Shown one piece after another: positions 15,358 to 24,006 of a stretch of DNA of 64,000 bases. Made by a program: the position numbers and the translations under genes. Within the stretch, counting starts at the first letter, position 1. Each line of letters opens with the position of its first letter. Source of the DNA: Streptomyces sp. NBC_00663 (lineage in GTDB: Bacteria > Actinomycetota > Actinomycetes > Streptomycetales > Streptomycetaceae); contig NZ_CP109027.1 of the NCBI RefSeq assembly GCF_036226885.1, positions 8,680,001 through 8,744,000 of the forward strand. Reading direction: 5' to 3'. The notes under the pieces were generated by a model that was not told the DNA's origin, made no database searches, and saw only the letters and a list, made by a program, of their open reading frames with translations.

Positions 15358-16020
15358 ATGCCCGCCGCCCTGCCGCCCTTCCCGCGGCCTCAAGGTCCCC
15401 TGGGGGAGACCGAGTTGTTCCAGCTCGGCCCTCGCGAGGAGGAGCCGTGCCTGCGCGCCGACGCCGCGCGCAACCGCGCCCGGCTGCTGGAGGCCGCCGC
15501 CCGGCTGATCGCCGAGCACGGCGCGGCCGGGGTCACCATGGAGGCCGTGGCCGCCGCCGCCCAGGTGGGCAAGGGCACCGTCTTCCGCCGCTTCGGTGAC
15601 CGGACCGGACTGCTGATGGCGCTCCTCGACCACTCGGCGCGGCAGTTCCAGGCGGACTTCATGAGCGGCCCGCCCCCGCTGGGCCCCGGCGCACCGCCCC
15701 TGGAGCGGCTGCGCGCCTTCGGCGTGGCCATGCTGTACCGCTCGGTGGAGCAGCTGGACCTCCAGCTCGCCGCCGAGCCGGAGCCCACCCGCCGGTTCTC
15801 CCACCCCTCGTACCGGGCCCTGGCCATGCACGTCGCGATCCTGCTGCGGCAGATCGCCCCGGACTCCGACTGCGAGCTGCTGGCCCGGACTCTGCTGGCG
15901 TACCTCGACGCGGCCCAGATCCACCATCTGACCAGGGAGTGCGGGATGCCGATGGAGCGTCTCGAAGCCGGCTGGACCGATCTGGTCGCCCGGGTCACGG
16001 GGACCGCGCCACCCGCCTGA
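15358..16020 (+). CDS. TetR-family regulator of the FMN reductase gene
   Basis: A 220-residue TetR regulator. Residues about 35-85 form the DNA-binding domain (RLLEAAARLIAEHGAAGVTMEAVAAAAQVGKGTVFRRFGDRTGLLMALL). An unusual 30-residue Pro/Leu/Glu-rich extension precedes it. The ATG at 15358 is chosen because a TANNNT -10 sits 6 nt upstream. Divergent orientation and the twin palindromes strongly suggest it represses the reductase gene and itself. Confidence 0.9.
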   Translation: MPAALPPFPRPQGPLGETELFQLGPREEEPCLRADAARNRARLLEAAARLIAEHGAAGVTMEAVAAAAQVGKGTVFRRFGDRTGLLMALLDHSARQFQADFMSGPPPLGPGAPPLERLRAFGVAMLYRSVEQLDLQLAAEPEPTRRFSHPSYRALAMHVAILLRQIAPDSDCELLARTLLAYLDAAQIHHLTRECGMPMERLEAGWTDLVARVTGTAPPA

Positions 16021-16070
16021 GCGCCCCGCCGGGAGCCGTCTCCACAGGTTCTGCAAAGATGCCGTACGTC

Positions 16071-17105
16071 ATGGTGCAGATACCGAAAACGTCGGCCCCC
16101 GGGGTCCCCGCACCGCGCTCCGTGCCCACGAGCGCCGATGTGGCCCGCCTGGCCGGCGTCTCGCGCGCGACCGTCTCCTACGTCCTGAACAACACCAGCG
16201 CCGTCCGGATCAGCGAGCCCACCCGCCGCCGGGTCCACGAGGCCGCCAAGGAGCTGGGGTACGTACCGCACGCCGCCGCCCGCAGCCTGCGTGCCGGACA
16301 CAGCCGTCTGGTCCTGATGCCCGCCCCGACCATCCCCGTCGGCCAGCTCTACGGCCAGTTCATCAACGAGCTCCAGTGGGCCCTCAGCCGCCTCGACTAC
16401 ACCGTCGTCCAGCACGGCAGTGTCGGGCTCCACGGCGACGAGGCCGCCCGTGCCTGGGCCGAGCTGCGGCCCGTCGCCGTGCTGGTGCCCGGCGCCGGAC
16501 TCGGCCCGAAGGGCGTCGCCGTGCTCAAGCGCTCCGGCGCCCGGGCCGTCGTCACCCTCGGCCCCGAGACCGTCGAGGGCGCCCACGCCCTCCTCATGGA
16601 CCACGAGGCCGTCGGCCACCGCGCCGGACGCCATCTGTACGAGCGCGGCAGGCGCCGCATCGGCGTCGTCGTCCCCGAGGAGGCGGGCCTGGAGGCCTTC
16701 TCCCTGCCCCGCCTCAGCGGGGTGCGCGCCGCCCTGCGCGACACCGACGCCACCGTCACCGAGCTGCCCCTCGCCTACACCGAGGAGGCCGGCACCCGGC
16801 TCGCCGCCCGCTGGCGGGAGCTCGGCCTCGACGCGGTGTTCACGTACAACGACGAGTACGCGATGCTGCTGACGCGCGCCCTGCTCGACGAAGGGATCGA
16901 CATCCCCGGCGAGACGGCCGTGATCGGCGCCGACGACCTCATGCTCGGCCGGCTCCTGCGGCCTCGCCTCAGCACGGTCCGCCTGGAGCTGCCTTCCGGC
17001 CGCGACCTCGCCGAACTCGTCGACCGCGCGGTGCGCGACCCCGCCGCCGCCCCCGAGACCCACAAAGTGCTGGAAGCCACGGTGGTGCACCGCGAGTCGA
17101 GCTGA
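16071..17105 (+). CDS. LacI-family transcriptional regulator upstream of pobA
   Basis: A 344-residue LacI-type regulator. The HTH and hinge (TSADVARLAGVSRATVSYVLNNTSAVRISEPTRRRVHEAAKELGYVPHAAARSLR) are followed by a periplasmic-binding-like core that lacks some of the usual sugar-loop features. I took the ATG at 16071; an ATG at 16059 is equally possible. It lies 39 bp upstream of pobA on the same strand, so it may regulate 4-hydroxybenzoate use, although characterised pobA regulators are usually of other families. Confidence 0.85.
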   Translation: MVQIPKTSAPGVPAPRSVPTSADVARLAGVSRATVSYVLNNTSAVRISEPTRRRVHEAAKELGYVPHAAARSLRAGHSRLVLMPAPTIPVGQLYGQFINELQWALSRLDYTVVQHGSVGLHGDEAARAWAELRPVAVLVPGAGLGPKGVAVLKRSGARAVVTLGPETVEGAHALLMDHEAVGHRAGRHLYERGRRRIGVVVPEEAGLEAFSLPRLSGVRAALRDTDATVTELPLAYTEEAGTRLAARWRELGLDAVFTYNDEYAMLLTRALLDEGIDIPGETAVIGADDLMLGRLLRPRLSTVRLELPSGRDLAELVDRAVRDPAAAPETHKVLEATVVHRESS

Positions 17106-17144
17106 AAGGCTGGCGCGCAACCGCTCACCGAGGGGAGGCGTGCC

Positions 17145-18323
17145 ATGCGCACGACGGTCGGCATCATCGGCGGCGGCCCCGCCGGACTGCTCCTGGCCCG
17201 CCTGCTGCACCGCGCGGGCATCGACTGCGTCGTCCTGGAGGCGCGCACACGGGACTACGTCGAGCAGCGCCAGCGCGCCGGAATGCTGGAGCAGGGCACG
17301 GTCGACGCCCTGCGCGAGTGCGGCGCGGCCGAGCGGCTGACCGCTCAGGGCCTGGTCCACCAGGGCATCGAGCTGCGCTTCGACCGCGAACGCCACCACA
17401 TCGACTTCCCGGTCCTCACGGGCGGCCGTACGGTCACGATCTACGCCCAGACCGAGATCGTCAAAGACCTCGTCGCCCTCCAACTGGCCGACGGGCCACC
17501 GCTGTTGTTCGAGGCGGAGGCGCTCACGATCGAGAGGCCGGAGACGGAGGCACCCGTCGTACGGTTCCTGCACGAGGGTGAGGAGCAGACCCTGGCCTGC
17601 GACTGGGTCGTGGGCTGCGACGGCTTCCACGGCATCGCCCGCGACACCTTCCCGGCCGGCACCGGACGGACGTACGCCCACGACTACCCGTACTCCTGGC
17701 TCGGTGTCCTCGCCGATGTCGCCCCGTCCTGCGACGAGTTGATCTACGCGCGCGGCGAGGGCGGCTTCGCCCTGCACAGCATGCGCTCACCGCAGATATC
17801 CCGGCTGTACTTGCAGGTGCCGAACGGCACCGATCCCGACGACTGGCCCGACGACCGCGTCTGGGACGAACTCTCCGCCCGCTTCGCCATCGACGCCGAC
17901 TGGACCCTGAACCGCGGCCCGATCACCGCCAAGTCCGTGACACCGATGCGCAGTCACGTCCACGAACCCATGCGCCACGGACGGCTGCTGCTCGCCGGGG
18001 ACGCCGCGCACATCGTCCCGCCGACCGGCGCCAAGGGCCTCAACCTCGCGGTCTCCGACGTCCGTCTGCTCGCCCGCGCCTTCGCCGCACTGCACCGCAC
18101 CGGCTCCGAGCAACTCCTCGACCGCTACTCCGCGTCATGCCTCGCCCGGGTCTGGCAGGCCACCCGGTTCTCCTACGACATGACGACGATGCTGCACACC
18201 CGCCCCGACGCCGACCCCTTCGACCACCGGCTCCAGCTCGCCCGGCTGCGACGGATCATTTCCTCCCGCCACGCCGCCGCCGAACTGGCCGCGAACTACA
18301 CGGGCCTTCCCCTGGAGTGGTGA
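17145..18323 (+). CDS. pobA: 4-hydroxybenzoate 3-monooxygenase
   Basis: A 392-residue class A flavoprotein hydroxylase, the usual PobA length, converting 4-hydroxybenzoate plus NAD(P)H and O2 to protocatechuate. It shows the FAD fingerprint VGIIGGGPAGLLLARLLHRAG (residues 5-25), the DG motif (DWVVGCDGFHG) and the second FAD motif LLAGDAAHIVPPTGAKGLNLAVSD. The active-site segment YSWLGVLADVAPS also fits. GGGGAGG precedes the ATG. Protocatechuate-cleaving genes are not in this window. Confidence 0.93.
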   Translation: MRTTVGIIGGGPAGLLLARLLHRAGIDCVVLEARTRDYVEQRQRAGMLEQGTVDALRECGAAERLTAQGLVHQGIELRFDRERHHIDFPVLTGGRTVTIYAQTEIVKDLVALQLADGPPLLFEAEALTIERPETEAPVVRFLHEGEEQTLACDWVVGCDGFHGIARDTFPAGTGRTYAHDYPYSWLGVLADVAPSCDELIYARGEGGFALHSMRSPQISRLYLQVPNGTDPDDWPDDRVWDELSARFAIDADWTLNRGPITAKSVTPMRSHVHEPMRHGRLLLAGDAAHIVPPTGAKGLNLAVSDVRLLARAFAALHRTGSEQLLDRYSASCLARVWQATRFSYDMTTMLHTRPDADPFDHRLQLARLRRIISSRHAAAELAANYTGLPLEW

Positions 18324-18348
18324 ACACCCCAGGGCAAGTCCTCAGGCA

Positions 18349-18735
<387 letters not shown>

Positions 18736-18857
18736 GGCGTGCATCCCTCTTCCTGGTGTCGGGGCCTAGCCATGCGCACAAACACGGCCTGCCGGGTAGG
18801 TATTCCGCGCGCGTACCCCATGTGGCCCGAGCGCACACCACCCACCAGACTGACCCC

Positions 18858-20282
18858 ATGACGGAAACGGAATCCACTGTGAACAGCACCTACGACGTAG
18901 TGGTGCTCGGGGCCGGGCCCGTGGGGGAGAACGTCGCCGACCGCACCCGCGCGGCCGGCCTCTCCACCGCGGTCGTGGAGAGCGAACTGGTCGGCGGCGA
19001 GTGCTCCTACTGGGCCTGTATGCCCAGCAAGGCCCTGCTGCGCCCGGTCATCGCCCAGGCCGACGCCCGCCGGCTGCCCGGACTCGCCCCGGCCGTACAG
19101 GGCCCCCTCGACACCGCCGCGGTCCTCGCCCGGCGCGACGAATACACCTCCCACTGGAAGGACGACGGCCAGGTCCGGTGGCTGGAAGGCGTCGGCGCCG
19201 ACCTCTACCGCGGCCACGGCCGCCTCACCGGCCCCCGCACCGTGACGGTGGGCGACAAGGTCCTCACCGCCCGGCACGCCGTCGCCGTCTGCACCGGCAC
19301 CCGCGCCGTCCTGCCGGACCTGCCCGGACTCGACGCGGTCAAGCCCTGGACCAGCCGCGAGGCGACCAGCGCCCAAGCCGCGCCGGGGCGGCTCATCGTC
19401 GTCGGCGGGGGAGTCGTCGCCACCGAGATGGCCACGGCCTGGCAGGCCCTCGGCTCGCGGGTCACCCTCCTGGTCCGCGGCAAGGGCCTGCTGAACCGGA
19501 TGGAACCCTTCGCCGGCGAACTGGTCGCCGAGGCGCTCACCGAGGCCGGGGTCGACGTCCGCACCGGGACCTCCCTCGCGTCGGTGACCCGCGAGGACGG
19601 CACCGTCGTCGCCGTCACCGACAGCGGCGACCGGATCGAGGCCGACGAGATCCTCTTCGCAACCGGCCGCGCCCCGCGCACCGACGACCTCGGTCTGGAC
19701 AGCGTCGGCCTGGAAGCCGGCTCCTGGCTGGACGTCGACGACAGCCTCCGTGTCACCGGCACCGACTGGCTCTACGCCGTCGGCGACGTCAACCACCGCG
19801 CCCTCCTCACCCACCAGGGCAAGTACCAGGCCCGCATCGCCGGTGCCGCCATCGCGGCGCGGGCGTCCGGTACGGACGTCCAGTCCGACCCTTGGGGCGC
19901 GCACGCCGCTACCGCCGACCACGCCGCCGTACCCCAGGTCGTCTTCACCGACCCGGAGGCCGCCGCCGTCGGCCTCTCGCTCGCCGAGGCCGAACAGGCG
20001 GGCCACCGGGTCCGCGCGGTCGACTACGACCTCGCGAACGTCTCCGGGGCGAGCCTGTACGGCGAGGGCTACCGCGGCCGTGCCCGCATGGTCGTCGACC
20101 TGGAGCGAGAGGTCCTGCTCGGCGTCACCTTCGTGGGCCCCGGAGTCGGCGAACTCATCCACTCGGCGACCGTCGCGGTCGCGGGCGAGGTGCCCATCAG
20201 CCGCCTCTGGCACGCCGTGCCGTCCTATCCGACGATCAGCGAGGTGTGGCTGCGGCTGCTGGAGACCTTCCGGGACAGCTGA
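18858..20282 (+). CDS. FAD-dependent pyridine nucleotide-disulfide oxidoreductase (class I)
   Basis: A 474-residue flavoprotein of the lipoamide dehydrogenase/mercuric reductase group. The FAD motif VVVLGAGPVGENVADRT is at residues 14-30 and the redox pair is Cys49-x4-Cys54 (ECSYWACMPSK). The NAD(P) motif is RLIVVGGGVVATEMATAW. The C-terminal interface lacks the His-Glu pair of true lipoamide dehydrogenase: the region reads HSATVAVAGEVPISRLWHAVPSYPTISE. It probably reduces a small disulfide, quinone or metal. The ATG is preceded by CAGACT at 6 nt, consistent with a leaderless mRNA. Confidence 0.88.
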   Translation: MTETESTVNSTYDVVVLGAGPVGENVADRTRAAGLSTAVVESELVGGECSYWACMPSKALLRPVIAQADARRLPGLAPAVQGPLDTAAVLARRDEYTSHWKDDGQVRWLEGVGADLYRGHGRLTGPRTVTVGDKVLTARHAVAVCTGTRAVLPDLPGLDAVKPWTSREATSAQAAPGRLIVVGGGVVATEMATAWQALGSRVTLLVRGKGLLNRMEPFAGELVAEALTEAGVDVRTGTSLASVTREDGTVVAVTDSGDRIEADEILFATGRAPRTDDLGLDSVGLEAGSWLDVDDSLRVTGTDWLYAVGDVNHRALLTHQGKYQARIAGAAIAARASGTDVQSDPWGAHAATADHAAVPQVVFTDPEAAAVGLSLAEAEQAGHRVRAVDYDLANVSGASLYGEGYRGRARMVVDLEREVLLGVTFVGPGVGELIHSATVAVAGEVPISRLWHAVPSYPTISEVWLRLLETFRDS

Positions 20283-20311
20283 GCTTCGGCCCCGCGGCCG
20301 ATTCCGGCGAC

Positions 20312-20959
20312 TCAGTCCGGCAGCCGGAACCCCAGGGAGGCAGCCGCTTCCCTGGGCGTCGGCTGGGCCCAGCGCTCCACCATCGCCTGGTTCGAGGACA
20401 GCGAGCGCAGCTCCGCCCGGTCCAGGTACAGCGTGCCGTCCAGATGGTCCGTCTCGTGCTGCACGATCCGCGCGGGCCACCCGGAGAACACCTCGTCCAC
20501 CGACCGCCCGTACTCGTCCTCGCCCGTCAGCCGCACCCGGTCGTGCCGGTCCACGACCGCCTGCCAGCCCGGGACGCTCAGACAGCCCTCGAAGAACGCG
20601 GCACGCGCGGGGCCGACCCCCTCGTACGACGGATTGACCAGGACCCGGAACGGCTGCGGCACCCGTCCCCGCGCGAGGCGCACCTCGTCCGGCACCGGCG
20701 CCGGGTCCTCGATCACCGCGATGCGCAGCCCCACGCCCACCTGCGGCGCCGCGAGGCCCACCCCGGGAGCCGCGTGCATCGTGACGCGCAGCGCCTCGAC
20801 GAACCGGGCCAGCAGCGCGGAGTCCAACTGGCCCTCGAAACGCTCGGCGCCGCGCCGCAGCACCGGATCGCCGGCCGCCACGATCGGCAGCGGGCCTCCG
20901 TCGGCCAGGAGTTCCTCGACCAGCTCGGCAAGGGACGCGTGATCACGGGGAGTTGCCAT
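20312..20959 (-). CDS. def: peptide deformylase
   Basis: A 215-residue peptide deformylase, removing the formyl group from nascent proteins. All three motifs are intact: GVGLAAPQVG (residues 66-75), EGCLSVPG (124-131, metal ligand Cys126) and HETDHLDG (His168, Glu169, His172). There is an N-terminal extension of about 25 residues. The start is the ATG at 20959, without a ribosome site but with CATCCT 6 nt upstream. Streptomyces carry several deformylases; this one stands alone without a methionyl-tRNA formyltransferase gene. Confidence 0.92.
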   Translation of the reverse strand: MATPRDHASLAELVEELLADGGPLPIVAAGDPVLRRGAERFEGQLDSALLARFVEALRVTMHAAPGVGLAAPQVGVGLRIAVIEDPAPVPDEVRLARGRVPQPFRVLVNPSYEGVGPARAAFFEGCLSVPGWQAVVDRHDRVRLTGEDEYGRSVDEVFSGWPARIVQHETDHLDGTLYLDRAELRSLSSNQAMVERWAQPTPREAAASLGFRLPD

Positions 20960-21092
20960 CGCGCCAGGATGCCATGCCGTCCACCCGTGTGACGCAGGAC
21001 ACTTCAACCCCCGGGAACTCGGGGCGCGTTTCTCCCGACTACTGGACCGACCGACCAGCCGAGCACGTCCCCACCTCCGGAGTTAGCCGCCG

Positions 21093-22478
21093 ATGACCTC
21101 CGCTCCCTCGACGACCACCGACGAGGCCCCGAAAGCCGCCGACCTGCCGCCGAGACCGGGCGGTTGGGCATCGCTGCGCCCGCTGATGCTGCGCCTGCAC
21201 TTCTACGCCGGAGTGTTCGTCGCGCCCTTCCTGCTGGTGGCGGCCGTCACCGGGTTCCTGTACGCCGCCTCGTTCCAGGCCGAGAAGATCATGTACGCCG
21301 ACGAGATGACGGTCTCCGCCGTAGGCGACGCCAAGCTGCCGATCTCCGAGCAGGTCACCGCCGCCCGCGAGGCCCACCCCGAGGGTGCCGTCGCCGCCGT
21401 ACGGTCCTCCCCGGCGGACGACGCGACCACCAGGGTCCTGCTCTCCGGAGTCAAGGGCGTCGACCCCGACCACACTCTCGCGGTGTTCGTGGACCCGTAC
21501 ACCGGCAAGGTCGAGGGCTCCCTCGAACAGTACGGTTCCACGGGCGCGTTGCCGCTGCGCACCTGGATCTCGGAGCTGCACCGCAATCTGCACCTCGGTG
21601 AGACCGGCCGCCTCTACAGCGAGTTCGCCGCGAGCTGGCTGTGGGTGATCGCCGGGGCCGGTCTGGTGCTCTGGTTCACCCGGCGCCGGGCCCAGCGCAA
21701 GGTGCGCGGCACCGAGGGGCGGCGCCGCACGCTGGGGCTGCACGCCACGGTCGGCGTCTGGGCCGCCCTCGGCTTCTTCTTCCTGTCGGTGACCGGTCTG
21801 ACCTGGTCCACCTACGCCGGCGCGAGCATCGACGACCTGCGCGCCTCGCTCGGCCAGACCACGCCCTCGGTGTCGGCGACCGCGGGCGGCGACCACTCCG
21901 GGCACGGCGCCTCCGCCTCGGCCGGGGACGCCGAGCACGGCGTCGGCCTCGACAAGGTCCTCGCCGCCGCGCGCGCCGAAGGTCTCGGCGACCCCGTCGA
22001 GATCGTGCCGCCGGCCGACGCGACCTCGGCGTACGTGGTGAAGCAGATCCAGCGCAGCTGGCCGGAGAAGCAGGACGCGGTCGCGGTCGACCCGACCACC
22101 GGCGAGGTCACCGATGTGCTGCGGTTCGACGACTTCCCGGTGCTCGCGAAGCTGACCCGCTGGGGCATCGACCTGCACACCGGCACCCTCTTCGGGCTCG
22201 CCAACCAGATCGTCCTGATGGCCGTGGCGCTCTCCCTGGTCCTGCTGATCGTCTGGGGTTACCGCATGTGGTGGATGCGCGGCCGCGGCAACGCGTTCGG
22301 CCGTCCGATCCCGCGCGGCACCTGGCAGAAGGTGCCCCCGCAGCTCCTGCTGCCGGGCGTGGCGCTGATCGCCGCCCTCGGCTACTTCGTGCCGCTGCTC
22401 GGCATCCCGCTGGCCGCGTTCGTCGTGGCCGACGTGGTGCTCGGCGAGACCGCCCACCGGCGGGCGAGCCGCGTCTGA
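21093..22478 (+). CDS. PepSY domain-containing membrane protein
   Basis: A 461-residue PepSY-TM protein. Membrane helices are at about 35-58 (LHFYAGVFVAPFLLVAAVTGFLYA), 188-206, 222-243, 365-390 and 405-445. The conserved His residues (LRLHFYAG, ELHRNLHLG, LGLHATVGVW, GIDLHTGTLFG) suggest heme or metal contacts, as in ferric-reductase-like relatives. Two PepSY modules lie in the extracytoplasmic loops, with a His/Ser/Gly-rich linker (GGDHSGHGASAS) near residue 270. CGGAG precedes the ATG. Function in iron reduction is only inferred from relatives. Confidence 0.9.
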   Translation: MTSAPSTTTDEAPKAADLPPRPGGWASLRPLMLRLHFYAGVFVAPFLLVAAVTGFLYAASFQAEKIMYADEMTVSAVGDAKLPISEQVTAAREAHPEGAVAAVRSSPADDATTRVLLSGVKGVDPDHTLAVFVDPYTGKVEGSLEQYGSTGALPLRTWISELHRNLHLGETGRLYSEFAASWLWVIAGAGLVLWFTRRRAQRKVRGTEGRRRTLGLHATVGVWAALGFFFLSVTGLTWSTYAGASIDDLRASLGQTTPSVSATAGGDHSGHGASASAGDAEHGVGLDKVLAAARAEGLGDPVEIVPPADATSAYVVKQIQRSWPEKQDAVAVDPTTGEVTDVLRFDDFPVLAKLTRWGIDLHTGTLFGLANQIVLMAVALSLVLLIVWGYRMWWMRGRGNAFGRPIPRGTWQKVPPQLLLPGVALIAALGYFVPLLGIPLAAFVVADVVLGETAHRRASRV

Positions 22479-22496
22479 CGGCCGGTGCACGACGAC

Positions 22497-22527
22497 GGGG
22501 CCCGGTTCCGCGAAGGAACCGGGCCCC
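22497..22527. terminator. hairpin terminator between PepSY and TPR genes
   Basis: A perfect 13-bp stem, GGGGCCCGGTTCC (22497-22509) with its complement (22515-22527), and a 5-nt loop. It separates two convergent genes and may act both ways. Confidence 0.75.
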
Positions 22528-22548
22528 GGTCGGGTCGTACGGCGTCGC

Positions 22549-22890
22549 CTACAGCTCGTCGAAGTCGCCGGCCAGCGCGGACGCGAGGCGCAGATGCGGC
22601 TCGGCCTCCTCGGGCCGGCTCAGCCGCTCCAGCGTGCGGCCCAGCATCAGACGGGCGTAGTGCTCCACCGGGTCGCGCTCCACGATGATGCGCAACTCCG
22701 TCTCGGCGCGGCGCAGTTGGGCCGAGTGGTAGTAGGAGCGCGCCAGCAGCAGCCGCGGCCCGGTCTGCTCCGGCACCTCCTCGACCAGCTTGCTCAGGAC
22801 GCGCGCCGCGGCGGCGTAGTCCTTGGCCTCGAAGAACATCCGCGCGCGCTCCCAGCGCTCCGCCGGCGTTCCGTGGTCGTAGTACGTCAT
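22549..22890 (-). CDS. small tetratricopeptide-repeat protein
   Basis: A 113-residue protein made of about three TPR-like helical pairs (FFEAKDYAAAARVLSKLVEEVPE, ARSYYHSAQLRRAETELRIIVERDP, ARLMLGRTLERLSRPEEAEPHLRLA). It is likely a protein-protein adaptor. A near-perfect Shine-Dalgarno, AAGGAGGTC, sits upstream; both the ATG at 22890 and an in-frame GTG two codons earlier (22896) are served by it. It lies 56 bp downstream of the winged-helix pair and may belong to that operon. Confidence 0.8.
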   Translation of the reverse strand: MTYYDHGTPAERWERARMFFEAKDYAAAARVLSKLVEEVPEQTGPRLLLARSYYHSAQLRRAETELRIIVERDPVEHYARLMLGRTLERLSRPEEAEPHLRLASALAGDFDEL

Positions 22891-22945
22891 GTCCACTCTG
22901 ACCTCCTTCGACGCCGTCAACAGAGGTCGTTGGTTCAATATTCCA

Positions 22946-23395
22946 CTAACTGTTCAGGGCGGCGAGCTCGGCGTTCGCCCGCTCGGTGATGAGCGTCAGC
23001 ACCCGTCCGGCGACGGCGAGATCCTCCTCCGGGATTTCGGCGTAGACCCGGGCGGTGATGGGGGCGGTCGCGGTGGACGTCGTGTCGTACAGCTCTCGTC
23101 CGGCCTCCGTGATCCGCACCCGCGACGGCTCCTCGGGGGCCAGCAGCTGTGCGGCGACCAGCTCGTCGACGACGGCGGAGGCCTCCGCGGTGTCGATCTT
23201 CAGTGAACCGACGACACCGTCGACGAGGTGCTCCCGCTCCACCGGCCCGTCGGCGACGGCGGCGAGGCGGAGGGTGACGGACTGCTGGAACGTGACGCCG
23301 TGGCGGGCCAGGACCCGCTCCAGGACCGCACGGGCCGCGTAGTGCGCCAGGGCGATGACGCGCGGGTTGAGCAGGGGAGGTGTGGTGGTGGTCAT
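22946..23395 (-). CDS. winged-helix (MarR-like) protein, second gene of pair
   Basis: A 149-residue protein with a MarR-like winged-helix arrangement: helices around QQSVTLRLAAVADGPVEREHLVDGVVGSLKIDTAEASAVVDELVAAQLL, a wing SRVRITEAGRELYD, and a C-terminal helix pair. It overlaps the preceding MarR gene by 4 nt (ATGA), so translation is coupled. It may form a heterodimer with its partner or respond to the same signal; that is an inference. Confidence 0.8.
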   Translation of the reverse strand: MTTTTPPLLNPRVIALAHYAARAVLERVLARHGVTFQQSVTLRLAAVADGPVEREHLVDGVVGSLKIDTAEASAVVDELVAAQLLAPEEPSRVRITEAGRELYDTTSTATAPITARVYAEIPEEDLAVAGRVLTLITERANAELAALNS

Positions 23396-23883
23396 GACTG
23401 CTCCTTGTCGGACTCACGGTCGGGGGCGAGCGGATCGAGAGGGGCGTCGAGCAGGGTCGCGAGTTCGGCGCTGAACTCCCGGGTGCGTGGGCTGTCGAGC
23501 CCGCCGAGCGGTGCGAGGAACTGCTCCAGCAGCCCCTGGACGACCTTGATGGCCTGCCGAGTGGTGTCCCTGCCCCGCTCGGTGAGGGCCAGCTGGACGG
23601 CGCGCGGATCGCGTGGGTCGCGGGTGCGCTCGATCAGGCCCGCCGACTCCAGGGCGCGCGCCAGCTTGGACACATAAAGCGGTTCGAGGCCGGTGTGGTC
23701 GGCGAGCATTCGCTGGCTCGGTCGCTCGCCGTCGCGCTGCATGCCGTAGAGGGACGCCACCAGCGAGTACTGCGCGTGGGTGAGACCCAGTGGGGTCATC
23801 GCGCGGTCCACCGCGGTCCGCCACTTCATCGACAGTCGCCACACCAGGAAGCCCGGCGTCGCCTTCTCGTAGCCCTTGCTCAT
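23392..23883 (-). CDS. MarR-family transcriptional regulator
   Basis: A 163-residue MarR regulator with the typical core LTHAQYSLVASLYGM, RMLADHTGLEPLYVSKLARALESAGLIERTRDPRDPRAVQLALTERGR, covering the recognition helix and the wing with its conserved D-x-R-x-x-x-L-T pattern. The mRNA appears leaderless: TACTGT lies 7 nt before the ATG. A tandem 15-bp repeat overlaps this promoter and is the likely autoregulatory site. It is divergent from the pirin gene. Confidence 0.92.
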   Translation of the reverse strand: MSKGYEKATPGFLVWRLSMKWRTAVDRAMTPLGLTHAQYSLVASLYGMQRDGERPSQRMLADHTGLEPLYVSKLARALESAGLIERTRDPRDPRAVQLALTERGRDTTRQAIKVVQGLLEQFLAPLGGLDSPRTREFSAELATLLDAPLDPLAPDRESDKEQS

Positions 23884-23890
23884 GACGAAT

Positions 23891-23924
23891 ACAGTACATG
23901 GCTACTATGTACATGGCTACTATT
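23891..23924 (-). promoter_or_regulatory. leaderless MarR promoter with tandem 15-bp operator repeat
   Basis: On the plus strand TACATGGCTACTATG (23895-23909) is followed directly by TACATGGCTACTATT (23910-23924). The -10 of the MarR gene on the minus strand, TACTGT (23891-23896), abuts the first copy. The AT-rich, partly palindromic units (AGTA/TACT ends) stand out in this GC-rich DNA. Confidence 0.6.
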
Positions 23925-23940
23925 TCTCGCGACTCCCCGA

Positions 23941-23973
23941 CGACGGACTGGCGACGGACTGGCGACGGACTGA
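23941..23973. repeat. three 11-bp direct repeats upstream of the pirin gene
   Basis: CGACGGACTGG occurs at 23941-23951 and 23952-23962, with CGACGGACTGA at 23963-23973. The 11-bp period is about one helical turn, so a protein could bind in phase. They end at the -35 region of the pirin promoter. Confidence 0.6.
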
Positions 23974-23999
23974 CGGGACACCGTCCGCGGGGCTAGGTT
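23970..23999 (+). promoter_or_regulatory. leaderless promoter of the pirin gene
   Basis: -35 CTGACG (23970-23975), 18-nt spacer, -10 TAGGTT (23994-23999), then 7 nt to the ATG at 24007. No ribosome-binding site is visible. Confidence 0.6.
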
Positions 24000-24006
24000 G
24001 GGCGCC

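Noticed and set aside
15390..17777. A 2.4-kb minus-strand frame opposite the TetR, LacI and pobA genes
   Set aside because: It is a GC-driven antisense frame of low-complexity Gly/Ala/Arg composition without any recognisable motif, opposite three well-supported genes.
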